In this document: positions 6,545 to 6,549 of the stretch, piece by piece
Layout of the letters: each line of letters starts with the position of its first letter
Position numbering within the stretch: position 1 is the stretch's first letter
Assembly (NCBI GenBank): GCA_038744645.1
Contig: JBCDMA010000219.1
Span: 1-6,549 of the forward strand
Length of the DNA: 6,549 bases
Direction: 5' to 3'
Origin: Glaciecola sp038744645
Lineage (GTDB): Bacteria; Pseudomonadota; Gammaproteobacteria; Enterobacterales; Alteromonadaceae
Notes under the pieces: model-generated
What the model was told of the DNA's origin: nothing
The model's database searches: none
What the model saw: the letters and a program-made list of their open reading frames with translations, nothing else
Made by a program: the position numbers and the translations under genes

Positions 6545-6549
6545 CCAAA

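Noticed and set aside
1..6549. CRISPR arrays, insertion sequences, tRNA genes, phage or defence genes
   Set aside because: No direct repeat-spacer pattern, transposase motifs, terminal repeats or cloverleaf sequences were seen on either strand.

Overview
The window looks like chromosome of a marine-type gammaproteobacterium, probably Alteromonadales or a relative. This rests on the near-residue-for-residue match of ClpB to the enterobacterial protein, a heat-shock promoter of E. coli type, an E. coli-style rRNA promoter pair, moderate GC content, and a PssA of the CDP-alcohol phosphatidyltransferase type. The lineage is an inference; no rRNA gene body lies inside the window.

Layout, left to right. 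Bases 1-165 hold a control region that reads leftward out of the window. It has two promoters resembling rrn P1 and P2: P1 has a GC-rich discriminator, a 16-bp spacer and an A/T-rich upstream tract, and P2 has its -35 inside the window with its -10 cut by the edge. A 16S-23S-5S operon very probably starts just beyond base 1. Diverging from it, bases 227-2944 (+) encode a 905-residue exported protease with two trypsin-like domains and four PDZ-like domains. Its order and motifs are those of the eukaryotic Nma111/DEG7 proteins rather than DegP/DegQ/DegS. The first protease domain keeps the His-Asp-Ser triad (H80, D111, S193) and the second has lost all three residues. Convergent with it, on the minus strand, are pssA (2995-3798, phosphatidylserine synthase) and upstream of that clpB (3915-6485, the disaggregase). 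clpB has a strong sigma-32 promoter and a good ribosome binding site at the right edge, and a hairpin/T-tract terminator between clpB and pssA.

How it fits together. clpB is a heat-shock gene for cytoplasmic protein disaggregation. pssA makes phosphatidylserine, the precursor of phosphatidylethanolamine. The large protease probably acts on the periplasmic side. The three genes are not one operon. The clpB-rrn proximity recalls E. coli, where clpB lies beside rrnG. The protease gene sits between this conserved block and the rRNA promoters, facing the other way. The most unusual item is this bacterial Nma111/DEG7-type tandem protease; the rest is ordinary housekeeping sequence with legible control sites.
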